A DNA stretch of 64,000 bases from Neoceratodus forsteri. Taxonomy: Eukaryota > Chordata > Ceratodontiformes > Ceratodontidae. The stretch is from NCBI GenBank assembly GCA_016271365.2, contig JADMNL010000023.1:610728001-610792000 (forward strand), read 5' to 3'. The translations under genes and the position numbers were made by a program. A model generated the notes under the pieces. The model had not been told where the DNA came from. It did not search any database and saw nothing but the letters and a program-made list of their open reading frames with translations. Below are positions 21,459 through 33,512 of this stretch, piece by piece; position 1 is the first letter of the stretch, and each line of letters starts with the position of its first letter.

Positions 21459-21780
21459 CCTCTTGCCTAGTGCAAGTGCTGTCTGTGTGCTTGCGCCCTG
21501 TATTTGAAGGCTCAAATCTGCTCAGCTCATCCAGGTTTTGCTCTGCAATTGCACCATGGTTCCACGGTTGAATATTGTGCTGCGCTGAATATTCATGGGC
21601 ACGCCCCCTGCTCTTGCATCTGCATTTATTACAGTTGTACATTAGTGCAATGGGATTTGTGCTGTGCAATGACTCCCACTGAATATCGCTCCTTGGCACA
21701 AGTCCGCACTTGTGCCGGCACTACTCAGTTGCGCCATGCACAACGGCTTTGAATATCCCAGCCCTGGCTTATGGCTACTC

Positions 21781-22924
21781 CTTGCAAAACTTGTTCCAGT
21801 GCTTCAGCAGTTCCTTGCAGTTTTACTTTGAACACAGAGCGCAAACAGTTTGTTTCAATGTTTACTACTCCTTGTTCCCTCAGTCTCATATTTCAAGAAT
21901 TAAGTCTCTTGGTTTTATTGACAGCTCCCTTTACTTGTGAGAGAAGAACAGTAGGTTACAGGTCAAACATGATCCATCTGGGTGATTTTGCAGTGTGGAC
22001 ATTTGCCAGCAGTGCTAACATACTTTGCCAGTAATGCGGCATCAGCGTGCCAGTGCATATATGTATTCTGAAATTTTGGCACATGGTATATAACAGCATT
22101 AGATCCTGCAAATATACATTGGAAACTAATATCAAATTGTGTTCCAAAAAACAAAGCTTCAACCATCACTTCACAGTGCACTAGTGTAGCTCCAGGCAGC
22201 AACAGTCATTCACACTCTCATAACTGCAGTATACACTGTGGGGGTGGTACAGTGTTCTTCTAGAGAAGGCCTTAACTGCTCCAGTGTTCATGGTTAAAAT
22301 GCTCCAAGCTTTGATTTGAATGCCATTGGTTAGTTTTACCTTCTTCACCATGTCACGGTGCAGGCTTAGCACAAATAAATAACACAGATATATCCCCTCG
22401 ATATATCACTCTGAAGCTTCAGCTGTAGGACCGACAAAAGGAGTTTGTAAACTACAATCAGAGAAGGAGCTTGTCTATAGCAGCAGCAGTTCCACAACTA
22501 CTATCATTGGGTGAGAGAAGTGGGCACCATGGAAAAGTAGGGGACCTCTCAAAATCGGGAAAAATGTTCCACAAAAATAAGATGATGCAGAAAAAAAGAG
22601 GAGGTCGAACAGGGAAAGGACTTAAAGAAATTACAAAGTTTTCCCACTGACATGGAGAGCCCACCACCCAGCATTGAGAATATGATGAAATATAGTATAT
22701 GGTTAGAGATTATTGTGTATGGAAATCAGTGACTTTCATAAACTTGTAGGACAGGTTCAAAGTCATGGAAAATTGTTGTAGTATCATTCTAATGTCACAA
22801 CGCTGCTACAACAACTTTTCACCCTTGTTCTGCCACCTGATTGGAGGAAACAGTGCTCTGCACAAAAATTCAAAGCAACATGGTGGCACCGCTTAGTGAG
22901 TAGTTCACCAAGACAGTTTGGACA
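21781..22924. other. Spacer without recognised features
   Basis: Mixed-composition sequence between the Harbinger element and an old CR1. Open frames up to 87 codons on both strands have no domain pattern. I see no repeat structure. Confidence 0.5.
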
Positions 22925-24440
22925 TGGACTGCCTTAGTCGGTTCCATGTTTTCAAACATTGGATATATAGATATAGTACAAATCAGTTAGTGTATGCCTT
23001 CATGATGCATCATTTCTCAATGGTTGACAATAGTTTTGTTACCCGTAAACTCAGCAAGTGCTTTTTAAAAGATACCATAGAGGTGCTACAGACAACTGCC
23101 TCCAGGAGGCTATTCCATTTTGTCACCACCATTTGGTTAATCCAAGCAGCCATTATTGGTTTTATAAAGTTCACCTTTAAGTTGATATTTATGTAGTCTG
23201 GGGTCTCTTTCCACTTTTTTTTCTTTCAAGCCCTAGGCATTCCCAGAGGTCATCCTTTCTAAATGCCCTACAGACCAAACATAGGTCACCCCTGAGTCTT
23301 CTGTATTTGAATGAAAACATATATAATCCTTTCAACAAATTCTTATAAGAAAAAGCATATAATTACTTAACCCTTTTTGTAGTCCTCCTCTGGGCAAATT
23401 CCAATAAGGTCACATTGCTTTTAGTATACGGTGCCCAAAACTGGACACAACACTCCAGGTGTGGATGCACCAATGCCTGATACAGGGGAATTATAACCTC
23501 TCTTTCACAGCTCCCTATGCTATGTGCAATGCACCCCAGTATTCTAGTGCCCTTTTTAGCCACCTCACTGCAGTGCTCCTCAAATTTAAGTGTATTTGTG
23601 ATGATAACACCATGATCCTTTCTCTATCTATATGTAATTTGTCATTTGTTTACCAAAATGCATAACCATACATTTTTCTAGGTTAAATATTAATTTATGA
23701 GAGGGGTTTATAAGGTTCTGATGTCATGACAGTGGGATTACAAGTTTGTAAACAGCTTGCTTTCAATGGGTAATACGGGCTACCCATACATTATATTGTT
23801 ATTATTCACTGCTGCACTGATCTTGGTGTCATCTGCAAATTTGAAGATCCAAGCATTTGCTGAAGCCCGCATGGATGATGCATGAATGTTAAACAGAGCT
23901 GGTCCCAAAATGGATCCCTGCAGTACCCAACTAGTCACATCACCCCATCTGATTGAAAGCCTCTAACACATGCCCTCTGTCTCCTACCATCCATCTATGA
24001 TTCCACCCAGCTGATGATATTCATACTGAATTTCAGTTCAGTGAGATGCTCTAATAGCTCCCTGTGTGGCACTGTGTTGAAGGCCTTCAACAGTTTAAAT
24101 AAACAACATCCACTGGGAATCCATTATCTAAAATGTTTTTAATAATTGGTTCAAAAAACTGAAATAAATTTGTCTGGCATGATCTTCTAGCCCTGAACCC
24201 ACATTGGGTAATCTCTATTATTCCTTCTTGAACTATATGCTTTAAATTTCTTCCTTGATGAATTCCTCCATCACTTTCTCCAAAACAGACATTAGACTAA
24301 TCAGCCCATAGTTTTTGTAGTCCTCTTTGGGTCCATTTTTATTGTTGTGGGTAAAGCCTTCAGCCATTTTGCTATCTGTAGCTTGAAAATGGAGTTTTGT
24401 GGAACACATTTTTGGGACTTTTCAATGTGTCCTTCCACAT
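22925..24440 (-). mobile_element. Old CR1-like LINE, RT and C-terminal part
   Basis: The minus strand retains the order of CR1 ORF2. The start is an ELxEEFIKE-like end of the RT thumb-finger region near 24250, then a degraded VPHRELLEHL-type box (24060). A GSILGPALF-like segment follows near 23900 and a FADDTKI-like FKFADDTKI near 23840. The clearest part is 23563-23363: GCIAHSIGSCEREVIIPLYQ then LVHPHLECCVQFWAPYTK. Many stops show it is older and of a different subfamily from the 43-59 kb copies. Confidence 0.75.
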
Positions 24441-25168
24441 CTACAAATCACTATGACAACTAAAATAAAATAATACCTTCTTTCTGTTTAGTATGTTGGA
24501 GACATAACTCCAAGATACTTATCTGATGGCCATTAGGAAACTGAAACAGCTTGTTAAATATTGTTGCCTATTAAACTGGAGATTTGTTTACCCCCTTTGA
24601 AATGCAGCAGCTTGCACATTTAAATGATTAGCATGCAAACATTTTTTGCTACTTACTTCAGTTGGGGATGAATATCTTTCAAGAAAGATTCATATCTCAT
24701 AAATGTTACCCTTTACAAGCAAATTTTGTGAAGATTTACACTGTTTTTAACCTCTCAAGACCTATCTGATAAAATGCCAGGTCTTCAGTGAACCACCCAG
24801 ATTAAACACATAAATTTATTTTTGACAGAGGGCTGCAGTCTGCTTATCAAACATAACAGATAATAACTACTGAGATATCTTATGGTAAGAAAGAGTGTGT
24901 GTGTGTGGGGAGGAGGGGTGGAGAAACAGTCAGACTTCTGACCAGGCAGATCTCATCTAATGAATTAACTGCTGACAAACCAAGAGTGATACAGAAACAA
25001 AATATTTGAAACCTTTTATTGGACCGACATAGATGTAACAAAACAAAGTCATACCTTTTATAAAATTCCTGATCAAACAACTGCAAACAGAAGACTATTT
25101 TTTATTTTATAATATGATATACTGAATGTGTATTTACTGAGTTCCTGGATCAGGGTCTTAATAAAATA
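24441..25168. other. AT-rich spacer
   Basis: No gene or repeat of note, apart from a short GT run at 24894-24907. Confidence 0.5.
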
Positions 25169-25169
25169 A

Positions 25170-25320
25170 TTAAGCATTAAGGCAAGACAGGGTGTGGTAT
25201 ATCATGTGATATCATCATGCCTTGAGTGGTTGGGAATGAGGCCACAGGCTGAGTGTGTCCAACCACCCAAGAAATGATGATATCCCATGATATACCACAG
25301 CCTGAAGTGACTTATTGCTA
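25170..25320. repeat. Palindromic MITE-like hairpin C
   Basis: The arms GTGTGGTATATCATGTGATA (from 25192) and their reverse complement (ending at 25302) pair over about 44 bases with four mismatches. Weaker pairing extends to about 25170 and 25320. The loop is about 25 bases. The size and symmetry are those of a miniature foldback element. Confidence 0.75.
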
Positions 25321-25480
25321 TTAGGAACTGAGTTTCAAGTTTTATAAATAAAAAAAAATTAAAAAACATTTTAAAATGTTTTATGAATGAGGTTTTGGGT
25401 GGTGTAGGAGTACATTTTGAAAAAAATAGTTCTCAGACAGTAGAAAGCAAGGAGGCTGGTGGCAAAGGAACTTTTTTTAA

Positions 25481-25512
25481 GCCGTGATGATGTAGCCAGA
25501 TATCATCACAGC
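25481..25512. repeat. Short hairpin D
   Basis: GCCGTGATGAT and ATCATCACAGC form a stem of 10 of 11 pairs with a 10-base loop. The stem sequence (GATGATAT-like) echoes hairpin C 180 bases upstream. Confidence 0.55.
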
Positions 25513-25667
25513 TTCAAAGAGCTCTCTGCCCATCAAATTCCTCTATTTATGATCCTCAGTTCATAATAACATTTATTTAACTTATTCAAGATTCCATCAG
25601 GTGGACAGAAAAAAGTCTATGTGAATTTGTCTGAAAATGAACAACTATAAGATGCAAAAATAGCATT

Positions 25668-25719
<52 letters not shown>
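25668..25719. repeat. (TG)n(TA)n compound microsatellite
   Basis: A GT run of about 20 bases passes directly into an AT run of about 32 bases. TA runs of this kind easily form cruciforms. Confidence 0.95.
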
Positions 25720-25721
<2 letters not shown>

Positions 25722-26329
25722 GAAATGTCTCTATTCACAATACATTTGTTTACAGGCATTACTAGTATCTTTTGAAGGATTGTCTGACTTGTGATTACTA
25801 ATTTTGAGTATAGTTCATCAAATAATGAGCTTGATATTTGTTATTTTAAATAGTCACCCATTATGCCTTATGCATAGCATATAAATCCAAATAATTCGAA
25901 AGCCATCATGACATATAATATTAATACTGAGCAGCAAATCAGAGCTCTTTTCCTAATAAAAGGCTGCTGATATAATAAATAAAGAACAAAGTCATAAATA
26001 AGGAACCAGTGGCCTATGGAAAAATCTACAGGGATTTGATTCTGCCTTTATGGGGAAAACACAGGGAAAATGAAGGCTTCTTACAGAGTAATAGTTATTT
26101 GGATATGGGAGTACTGACTAGCTCCTATCCTATATTTTGTATCCTGGATAGGGCAGGGGGAAGATGCTACATCTCATTGTCACAAGGATGTTCATTTACA
26201 CATTTTTGCATTGTATTTACTCAGGTTGTCTCAGATTAGATGCAATATCTTGTTTTCAGTGGGGTCATGATTTTACCATTTTTATAATGTATTTATTCAG
26301 GTTACCTAGTCCAGGGCACCCATATTCAA
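25720..26329. other. AT-rich spacer with a small tandem duplication
   Basis: CATTTTTGCATTGTATTTAC at 26201 is repeated in diverged form at 26277 (about 76 bases later), each followed by TCAGGTT. Nothing else stands out. Confidence 0.5.
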
Positions 26330-28350
26330 AGGAGATTCACAGTGCATCCTGGTGGAAAAGGGAGATGTGCTGCACAGCTCCAACAATTTGCAGCAGTTAT
26401 ACGATATTCAAATGTGCAGGATGTGCCAGCCACAAGGGAATGGGCCAGGGCACACACAAATGGTATGCCATTCAAGTCAAGGGGGGCAATCCCATGCATA
26501 TGCTGTGCTGTAGCATATTCAGTGGGAATGTGCCTTTCACAGTCCAGAGCACTGTGGCCCACAGTTAGGCCATGAATAGTTGGCCTAACCCAGCCAGCCA
26601 CCCAAAGGCATGCTGCAGATCTGCACCCAGCTGCACAGCAGCCTGGCAGCCCTGGTGGACTAGAGGTACCCTCTTTCCATCCCCAACCTAGGCAACTCCA
26701 TCCCTGAAGAGCTCGATAGTGTAGAGCCCCCCAGACCCGATTGCACCAGAGGAAACCATGGTCTATATGCATAGTCTAGAGGACTCCCATCCGCCACTCC
26801 TGTACACAGACACCTTCACTCCCTTCCCTACCAAACGTGTTGCAAAGACTGGTACTGCCCTCCACAACCTGCCATGGCCAGCCATTGACTGCATTGAACC
26901 CGGGCTGGGGACCTGCACTCTGGAATTACCCAACTGGCTGTACCGTGCATTGGGATACCATGCCAGCTGCAGATCCACCAGTGTATGCAGCCATGTGTAA
27001 GTCCCTGGCAAACTGAAGAGGGAATTTACATACCTCCAATGCATGCCTTGATGATGCTGTATCTTTCTGCTGTCATACACTGCTGCAAGTCCACACTCTG
27101 CCTTGTTCCCCTGTGTAACATGTCACCCTCTGGACTGCTGAAGTATCCCGAGTGCCATGGGGGGCGGTATCTTGTAATGCCATTTGCATTGTATGCTTCA
27201 GGCTATAGATAGTTCATCCACAGTTCCCAAATTGTACAAATGAATGGGAGGCCGGCTGTAACATGCCTGTTTTTGGACCTGTGTGAGTGGGTATAGCATC
27301 AGTCATCACCCGCACTGATCAGTGCAATGGCACCGTGATGATGGATCCGCATGCGAGTCCCTGAGGAGTATGGCCACAGGGTGTTATCACCCACACACAG
27401 CTCGTGCCTATGTATAACACATTCCAGTATTCTACTGCGAGTGTTCCGCCACGCACCGATAGAGTTGTACAATCCCATTACAGAGCCAGTCATCACAATG
27501 GGATGGGCTGGGAGGGCAGGGGGGGTGTCAGTGCACCACTGAGGGGGAGCAGGAGCCACTGCACTATGGACATGGACTGTAGGTGTATTCAGTTGCAATT
27601 AGGGATGGCATTGGGGTCCCTACAATATGGAACCAATAGAGCCTGGACTCCAGTATGAACAGGGCTGGTGGAATGGGTGGGGTGATGCCACTATACCACC
27701 AGAGACTTTAGGATATGTCACACATGGGAGTAATTGGGGTCAGGCATGTGAGACAGAGCTGGTCTGGCATATTCATCCCCATGCCAACATGCAAATGGCC
27801 TGGTAATGAGCATGCATAAGGCCCCTTTGCACCCTGCATGCTCAATTAGTTCATTTGCATTCCTAGGCTGAATATCACCCATGGGGGCTGTGGTGCATAC
27901 TGACATGTGCCACGCATTCTCCCATGAAGGTATTCAGTCAGAGTCACCTTGGATGCACCTGACTTGGCAGCCACCTGCACTGCGATTCCCATCCATGGTC
28001 ACATTTTCAACAGGAACAATGAAGCCCACTAGGATGAAGCACTGTGTCACAGGTTTACTGCATGACAAAAGGGATTAACTCCCTTTGAAATTGCACTGTT
28101 TGTTGCAGTAACTCTACTGGAGAATTCTGCAGTGCTGCACTTCATTCTGGTGGGCTTCACTGTATGCACACCCAGTACCAGTGGTGCATTCTCTTTGAAT
28201 ATTGTATCAGTGCTGACTGGCACACCCTCTTTGTGCAATGCAGCTTTCTGCTTGTGCATCAGTCTGTCACATTGTATATCACCCCAGATGTAAAATATTG
28301 TATTTAGTGTGTTCTAATTTTACACAATGCAGCATAATATTGTGCAGATG
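26330..28350. mobile_element. Harbinger-like / unclassified TG/CA-rich DNA element
   Basis: The left edge CCAGGGCACCCATATTCAAAGG (26311) resembles the reverse complement of the Harbinger end at 21755 (CCAGGGCTGGGATATTCAAAG). The right edge may be near 28207 (CTCTTTGAATATTG). CpG-poor, TG/CA-rich sequence fills the interval, with ATATTCA-type motifs at 27867 and 27931. No transposase or Myb motif is found, so it may be a non-autonomous derivative. Open frames of 60-148 codons on both strands are compositional. Confidence 0.5.
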
Positions 28351-28371
28351 TAGAGCTCCACTGAAAAAATG

Positions 28372-28650
28372 TTTTTTTATTTATTTAGTTTTTGTTGACC
28401 AGGTAAGTGCACTAGCCTATTTTCAGGCACAACCCGGGGGAGAGGGATACAGATGAATGCCAACTGACCTTGAACCAGATTAAACTGTTGGTGGTATTTT
28501 TAGTGAATGAGGGAAATTTTGGTGAGGACACCAGGGAAATTCCCCTACTCTTTTTTTGATAAGTGCCATGGGATCTTTAACATCCACCTGAACTGCCACC
28601 AATCCAGGCAGATGGGACCTCTTCTGTGAACTATCCACGCTAAATATATA
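28372..28650 (-). mobile_element. L2-like LINE 3' end fragment
   Basis: The T-rich left edge (TTTTTTTATTTATTTAG) is the complement of an A-rich LINE tail. The next 150 bases are the reverse complement of 13296-13452, and homology seems to run further into the 3' UTR here, to about 28650. Like its partner it lies beside Harbinger-like DNA. Confidence 0.65.
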
Positions 28651-28839
28651 GCAATCAGAAGGCATATTCTAAAAAAACACATTGTAAAAATGTGTAAAAG
28701 GAAGACCACATTGAAACTGCCTCTCCCCAGATCTGCATTGTGCAAATTTATTAGAAATAATGGGTAAAAGCATGGCAAAAGCTCTCCACAGCCATATTGG
28801 CTCTGACCAGAGTTTGTTATAAATGGGTTTAATATTGGT

Positions 28840-29475
28840 TTCCCTTCACACTATTAACACTTTTTTCTTCTTCTTCTCTTTATGCTTCTCTCCATTGCTG
28901 CCCCTTCTGACCAATCCCTCCAGCTCCATCACCTGGCTCCTCTGGGACTTACCTTATGCAGGTATCCACTGCCACAGGACTGTGGCATGTGCCCATCCAC
29001 CAGTGCATAGCCTATGGGGGGAGGGGTTCAGTCCTCATCCTGCATCCAGGGTTTTTCTGCCAACCTTCTCCCTTTTACCTCCTGGGACCTCGGCCAGCAT
29101 GGTTGCACTTGAGCATGGTGGTGCACATGCACTCTGGAACTGACAATGGCCCAGATCCACCCAGCCAGCCTAGAGTCACCCCACAATTTGCCTAACATTA
29201 CAATCAAGCCTCCACTCAATGGCAAACAAAGGCAAAGAAGGCTACCTCCCCAATCCAGGAGAGAAGAGCTTCCTAACAGCCAGTCTATCCACTCCCAGCC
29301 CTCCTCCTCCCGGCCAACCCTCACATCCCGTGCTCATTCCCAAACATGGGTCGCTGGCGTGGTCCAAAGTAAGGTGTCCAGCGCATCAGCCCTCTACACC
29401 ACTGGGCTGGCTTATGCTGCTAACACTTTACCCTCTGAATTTGATTTTGAATTATCATGGCTATTGGACCAGCCA
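28840..29475. repeat. Unclassified interspersed repeat X, copy 1
   Basis: Starts with a T-rich run (TTTTTTCTTCTTCTTC). It shares blocks with 31805-32235 and 48790-49367: AGCCTCCACTCAATGGCA, CCAATCCAGGAGAGAAGAGC, TTCCTAACAGCCAG and GTGCTCATTCCCAAACATGGG. It interrupts the reverse transcriptase of an old CR1. The T-rich left end suggests a retroposon in minus orientation. No coding domain is visible. Confidence 0.6.
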
Positions 29476-29884
29476 GCTCCTGGCCATCCACTTTAGAAGG
29501 CTTGGCTGTAGCCCAGCAGACCATGGGGATTTATTCAGATCTAATTTAGCCAGTTTTGTTTTAACATTAATTTCTTTTATTGTTATAATCATGTTCTGTC
29601 CCATTCCAATGCAAAAGAATGGCATTTCATCTTTGAGTTGTTTGATGCTCCAAAAATAGTTATAAAAAATATCCACCATGATTTTACCTTCAATAGTCCT
29701 ATTGTTTCCAATTGTTATGGGTCGTATTTTTTGCTGCCCTTCCTTTGAGGTTGTTGATGTAATTATAGAATGATTTTTATTGTTTTTTGTGTTGTTGGCC
29801 GGTTCCAGGTCCTCATTTTCATTTTGTTTTTTTTTTTAATCACCTTTTTACACAACCTCTCACAGTCTTCATATGCTTTCCATG

Positions 29885-30490
29885 TTGTGGGTGAAGGAAT
29901 CTTTTTTTTTTTTTACTTTCTCTTTATTCTCCTTCTGCTTCCTGGTCCCCACACCATTGGGAGTTGTTTTGGCATCTGCCCCATTCTTTCCCTTACCTGG
30001 AGCTCATGGGTGGTCCCTCGTGGAGCCATCGTTCTTCCCCCCAGGATGGGACGAGGTGGAGCCTCTACACTCCAAGCTTCATGTTTCTTGTTTCATCAGG
30101 CCACCAAATGGGACAGACAGGGAGAATTGTGGGGGTCTGTGCTGGGTTCTCTGCCTTTGCATCACAAGCGGAAGCACAAGGAAAGTTTTCTTTCATTCTT
30201 TTTGTAGTGGTCATGACGTGCACCCTGACATCAAGGTGCAAGTGCCGATGTCCATCACACCCCTATCCAACAATATGCCTTGGTACTTACTGCCAGAGGC
30301 CAGTCAAGTACCAAGCCTTGTCCCCCCTTCCTCTCCAGAGAAGGTGACCGGTCCTCAGATGCTCAAGTCTCCTCACTCTGGCGAGCCCTCCATCTTCCTG
30401 GGCTTGTTCCAGAACCCAGAACGATGGCATCACAAGTGGTAGCGCTACCACTGTGCTGGTGGGCTGGCAGGGTGAAGGGATCTTTTTAGC
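29885..30490. repeat. Unclassified interspersed repeat X-like insertion, copy 2
   Basis: Begins with a poly-T run (29900-29913), then pyrimidine-rich sequence (CTTTCTCTTTATTCTCC) like copy 1. It interrupts the endonuclease-RT linker of the old CR1. The body diverges from copies 1 and 3, so membership rests on the T-rich start and context. Confidence 0.4.
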
Positions 30491-31804
30491 TTTTCTTTAT
30501 GCTCTTTTTTTTTTCTTATTAGTTTTTAAATATTCTTATTTAATGATGCTGGAACTTTACCATGGTTATTGTACTTCATTCTTTCTGGGATGAAATTATT
30601 TACACAGTACTCCAGTTTAAGAAATAACTTTTTCCACATTTGTTCCAGGCTATTTCCATAGACGTCTCTTGCCCAGTCCCACTTGTTTATGTACAATTTC
30701 ATATCACTAAATCTAGCCCTGGTATAGCACTTAACTTTAGTTTTACTGGATTGGAGTTTCCAAGTTCCCTTTTTTGTGAACTGAACCACACTCTGGTCAC
30801 TTCCCCCCAATGGTTCTCTTACTGTACATTTCACAATTTTGTTCTCAATATTGCTTAATACATGGTCCAGTGTATTATTTCCTCTAGTCCCTCCCTTCAC
30901 ATGCTGTTCGAGATTATGTGTCACTACAATTTCTAAGTTTTTTATTGACTGTCGATTCTTCTGTTGATATATTCTAATCAATACTTGGGAGGTTAAAATC
31001 CTCCAAGACTAATGTTCTATTACCAAGCTCATAGGTATACAGCATCTCCATGAACCTGGTATTTTCATCTGTAGTAAGAGTTGGTGATCTGTAACAGACT
31101 TCCAGAACAATTTTGCTATTTTTCTTTTGATTAACTTGGACTTACAGCTGTTCAGCTTGTCCCGCAAAGCTTTTCATTTGTTCAAGCTTAATTGCCTCAA
31201 GTGAGTTCTTAATATATATAGCCACATCACCTCCTTTCTTATTGGTATGATTCTTATGGAATATGTTGCAGCCAAAAATTTCTTTGCCACATTCATCTTT
31301 CCGACATATTTCTGTGATGGTGCATATTTGTATATCATCTGTTCATAACATTAATTCTAATTCTTCTTTCTTATTTCCTAAACTAATTGCATTTATCAAC
31401 AGTACATCCAAGTTCTCAGGGCTAGCATTACTTATCTTAGCATTACCATTATTTTTATATGCCTGGACATTAGCATGAACTACTGCTCTGATCCCCCTGT
31501 AACTTAGTTTAAATATCTGTTTATTGCATTAACTAATCCCCCCTTCAGCACTGTTGTTCTGGCTTTACTTATGTGTAAGCCAACCCTCACAAACAATGAT
31601 TCATTTGAAGCAATCCTATCCTAATTTCTAATAAAGTAAAAACCCTCACTCATGCTCCATCTCCATAGCCTTCCATTTAGTCTTCTTGTATTAAAATTCT
31701 TTGACTTACTTGCTCTAGGGACTGGCAATATGTTGACTATATTAACAATGCACTTTTTTTGTTTTAAAAGTCTACCACATTTTTTGAAGTCCCTTTTTTG
31801 TTCA

Positions 31805-32235
31805 TAGAGATTTTTGCTCCCTGTTGCCACTTCCTGCCTGCTTCAGCAATCAGGAGACATCAGCATTTTCTTGTTTTGTTCCATCCTGTTCCTGGCACCC
31901 CAGAACATGGTTGTGCATGCCCATGGAGGCAAACGTGTGCTCTGTGGCTCTGGTGACAGCCACTTCCCCACACTTGGCCTAATGCCGAGTCTTCCACTGG
32001 GCTTGGCACTACCACCAAGCCTTCACTCAATGGCAGCCAGAGCCTGGGAGAATCCAGATCCCTCCCTGGGAGGAGAGAGGTTCTTGTTGGTAGCTCAGTC
32101 CAACTCCTAGCCCTCCCCACCAGCCGACCCATAGCAACTCAAGCTCATTCCTAAAACTGAGTTGCTGGTGTGGCACGAGGTGTGGCATTCAGTGCCTAAA
32201 CTCTCAGTGCCACTGGACCAGCTTTTGAAGTTCCT
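31805..32235. repeat. Unclassified interspersed repeat X, copy 3
   Basis: Shares CAAGCCTTCACTCAATGGCA, GGGAGGAGAGAGG, CTCCTAGCCCTCCCCACCAG and AGCTCATTCCTAAAAC with copy 1. It sits exactly between the N-terminal and C-terminal parts of the esterase of the old CR1, which shows it is an insertion. Confidence 0.6.
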
Positions 32236-32830
32236 TTGAATTTTGAGTTCCCTTCTTTTCCCCCCATCAATTGTTCCTACGAGGACTGCAGCTATGGGTT
32301 CATTAGTATCCTCTAACATTCCATCCAAATACAATATCATATCACAGATTTCTGCTCCAGACAGGCTACTGATTGATGTTGTCTCCTTTTTAACTTTACA
32401 GTCTGTATATTTGATGACTGAATCACCCATAACAACACTATCCCTTTGGTTTATAGTCTGTCCTCCAGAATTAGTATCTTGTGGAAGACAATTCTTTGTG
32501 ATGTTGGTAGTGAGATTAACTAGTTTATTTACTGTTTTTTCAGCTTTGACTCAATGCTCCTTCCTCTTAATCATATCCACTTGTTCTAGGCTTCTTTCTC
32601 TGTTTAAATCTTGCAAAGTTTCAAATCTATCTGATATATATATATAGCTTTGATTTTCTGATCCATTTCTTCCCATTTTATGTTTCCACATTAACTTCAA
32701 GGACAGAAAACATGTTGTTTATTTCTATTGGGGTTAATTCCATTGCATATTTCCTTCTTCTTTTCTTGCACCCTTGTACCCTGCATCATTCTGTATTTGT
32801 CAGGTTTTTTTTTTTGGTTAAATCACTGCT

Positions 32831-32994
32831 ACCAAGAATTGTTGGAGGGTTGTGAGCAGAGCAGGACCATACCAAGTGACTTCACCACTGACTGAGCTGC
32901 CGGAGCAAGCAGAAGCATGAACACAAGGTATGAAACCTTGTGAAATAAAGCTTTTTCAATCTCAGGGGAACCATATACAGTACTTTACAAAACA
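32831..32994. other. Short spacer
   Basis: Nothing recognised between the old CR1 and hairpin A. Confidence 0.5.
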
Positions 32995-33149
32995 GTGTAT
33001 GAATGACCATACACAACAAGGTTTTGTTCCCATCTCAGGGATGAGAAGCCATCATAGAAACCTCTCGAGCTTTGTTGTCAAGGTCTGTATGATGTCATCG
33101 CATCCCTTTGATGGAAACACAGCCTTGTTGTGTATGGGCACCCATACAC
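32995..33149. repeat. Palindromic MITE-like hairpin A
   Basis: GTGTATGAATGACCATACAC at the left pairs with the reverse complement of the segment ending GTATGGGCACCCATACAC at the right. CAACAAGG/CCTTGTTG continues the stem. The interior is weakly paired (CCATC...GGGATG). The loop contains CCTCTCGAGCTTTGTTGTCAAGG, almost identical to the loop of hairpin B at 39290. So these are two copies of one family. Confidence 0.8.
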
Positions 33150-33512
33150 TATTCTATACATTTTAGCAGCTGGCCCAGAAGAAATCAGCTTCCACAACAA
33201 CCAGCATAAGTTGATCTGCCCAGAGCATGAACATGTAAATAATTATCAGTAAAATTATATAGATACAGTATACATTACTTGTATTTAGTTCATTTTGATG
33301 TCCCTTCTCGGTGCCCTATCTGGGTATAAATTAGCTGACAAACAGCAGCATGACTGAGCCATAGCAGGACTTAGGATGTTCTTATTTTGTTATGCCTGTG
33401 ACCTTTCCAGGCAGAAGTGTAAGTGTTATAGCACTTTTATTGAAATGCAGTATTCTATGAATTAGGAAAATAAAGAACAGTCTTTATATCTGATAACCAT
33501 ATGGGATACAAC
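33150..33512. other. AT-rich spacer
   Basis: Nothing recognised between hairpin A and the foldback element. Confidence 0.5.

Larger units (their letters stand above)
17641..21780. mobile_element. Harbinger element with Myb-like gene (+) and DDE transposase (-)
   Basis: The two genes converge: Myb-like on plus from 18072 and transposase on minus from 21077 to about 20060. That is the usual gene pair of vertebrate Harbinger elements. The right end may be near 21755 (TTTGAATATCCCAGCCCTGG). A related ATATTCA sequence occurs at 17832, but I could not confirm matching terminal repeats or a 3-bp target duplication. Large Harbinger elements with this gene pair are known from coelacanth and other vertebrates. 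Confidence 0.75.
29460..32830 (-). mobile_element. Old CR1-like LINE (ORF1 esterase to RT), broken by three repeat X insertions
   Basis: Minus-strand order from the right is ORF1 esterase start (32430: MGDSVIKYTDCKV, with the GDS block), insertion, ORF1 end (31830-31621: RLNGRLWRWSMSEGFYFIRN), ORF2 endonuclease (about 31460-30981) and LDHVLSN...LGGSDQSV (30981-30526). A second insertion, a linker and the start of the RT follow (29679-29500: AKLDLNKSPWSAGLQPSLL). The remainder is lost at about 29460. It belongs to a CR1 lineage distinct from the 43-59 kb copies and is heavily decayed. Confidence 0.75.

Noticed and set aside
25668..25719. Replication origin or matrix attachment signal in the TG/TA tract
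   Set aside because: The tract is an ordinary compound microsatellite; nothing around it supports such a role.
26330..27080. Possible transposase in the 148-codon minus frame at 26772-26326
   Set aside because: No DDE or HTH pattern could be found, and the neighbouring frames are similarly open.
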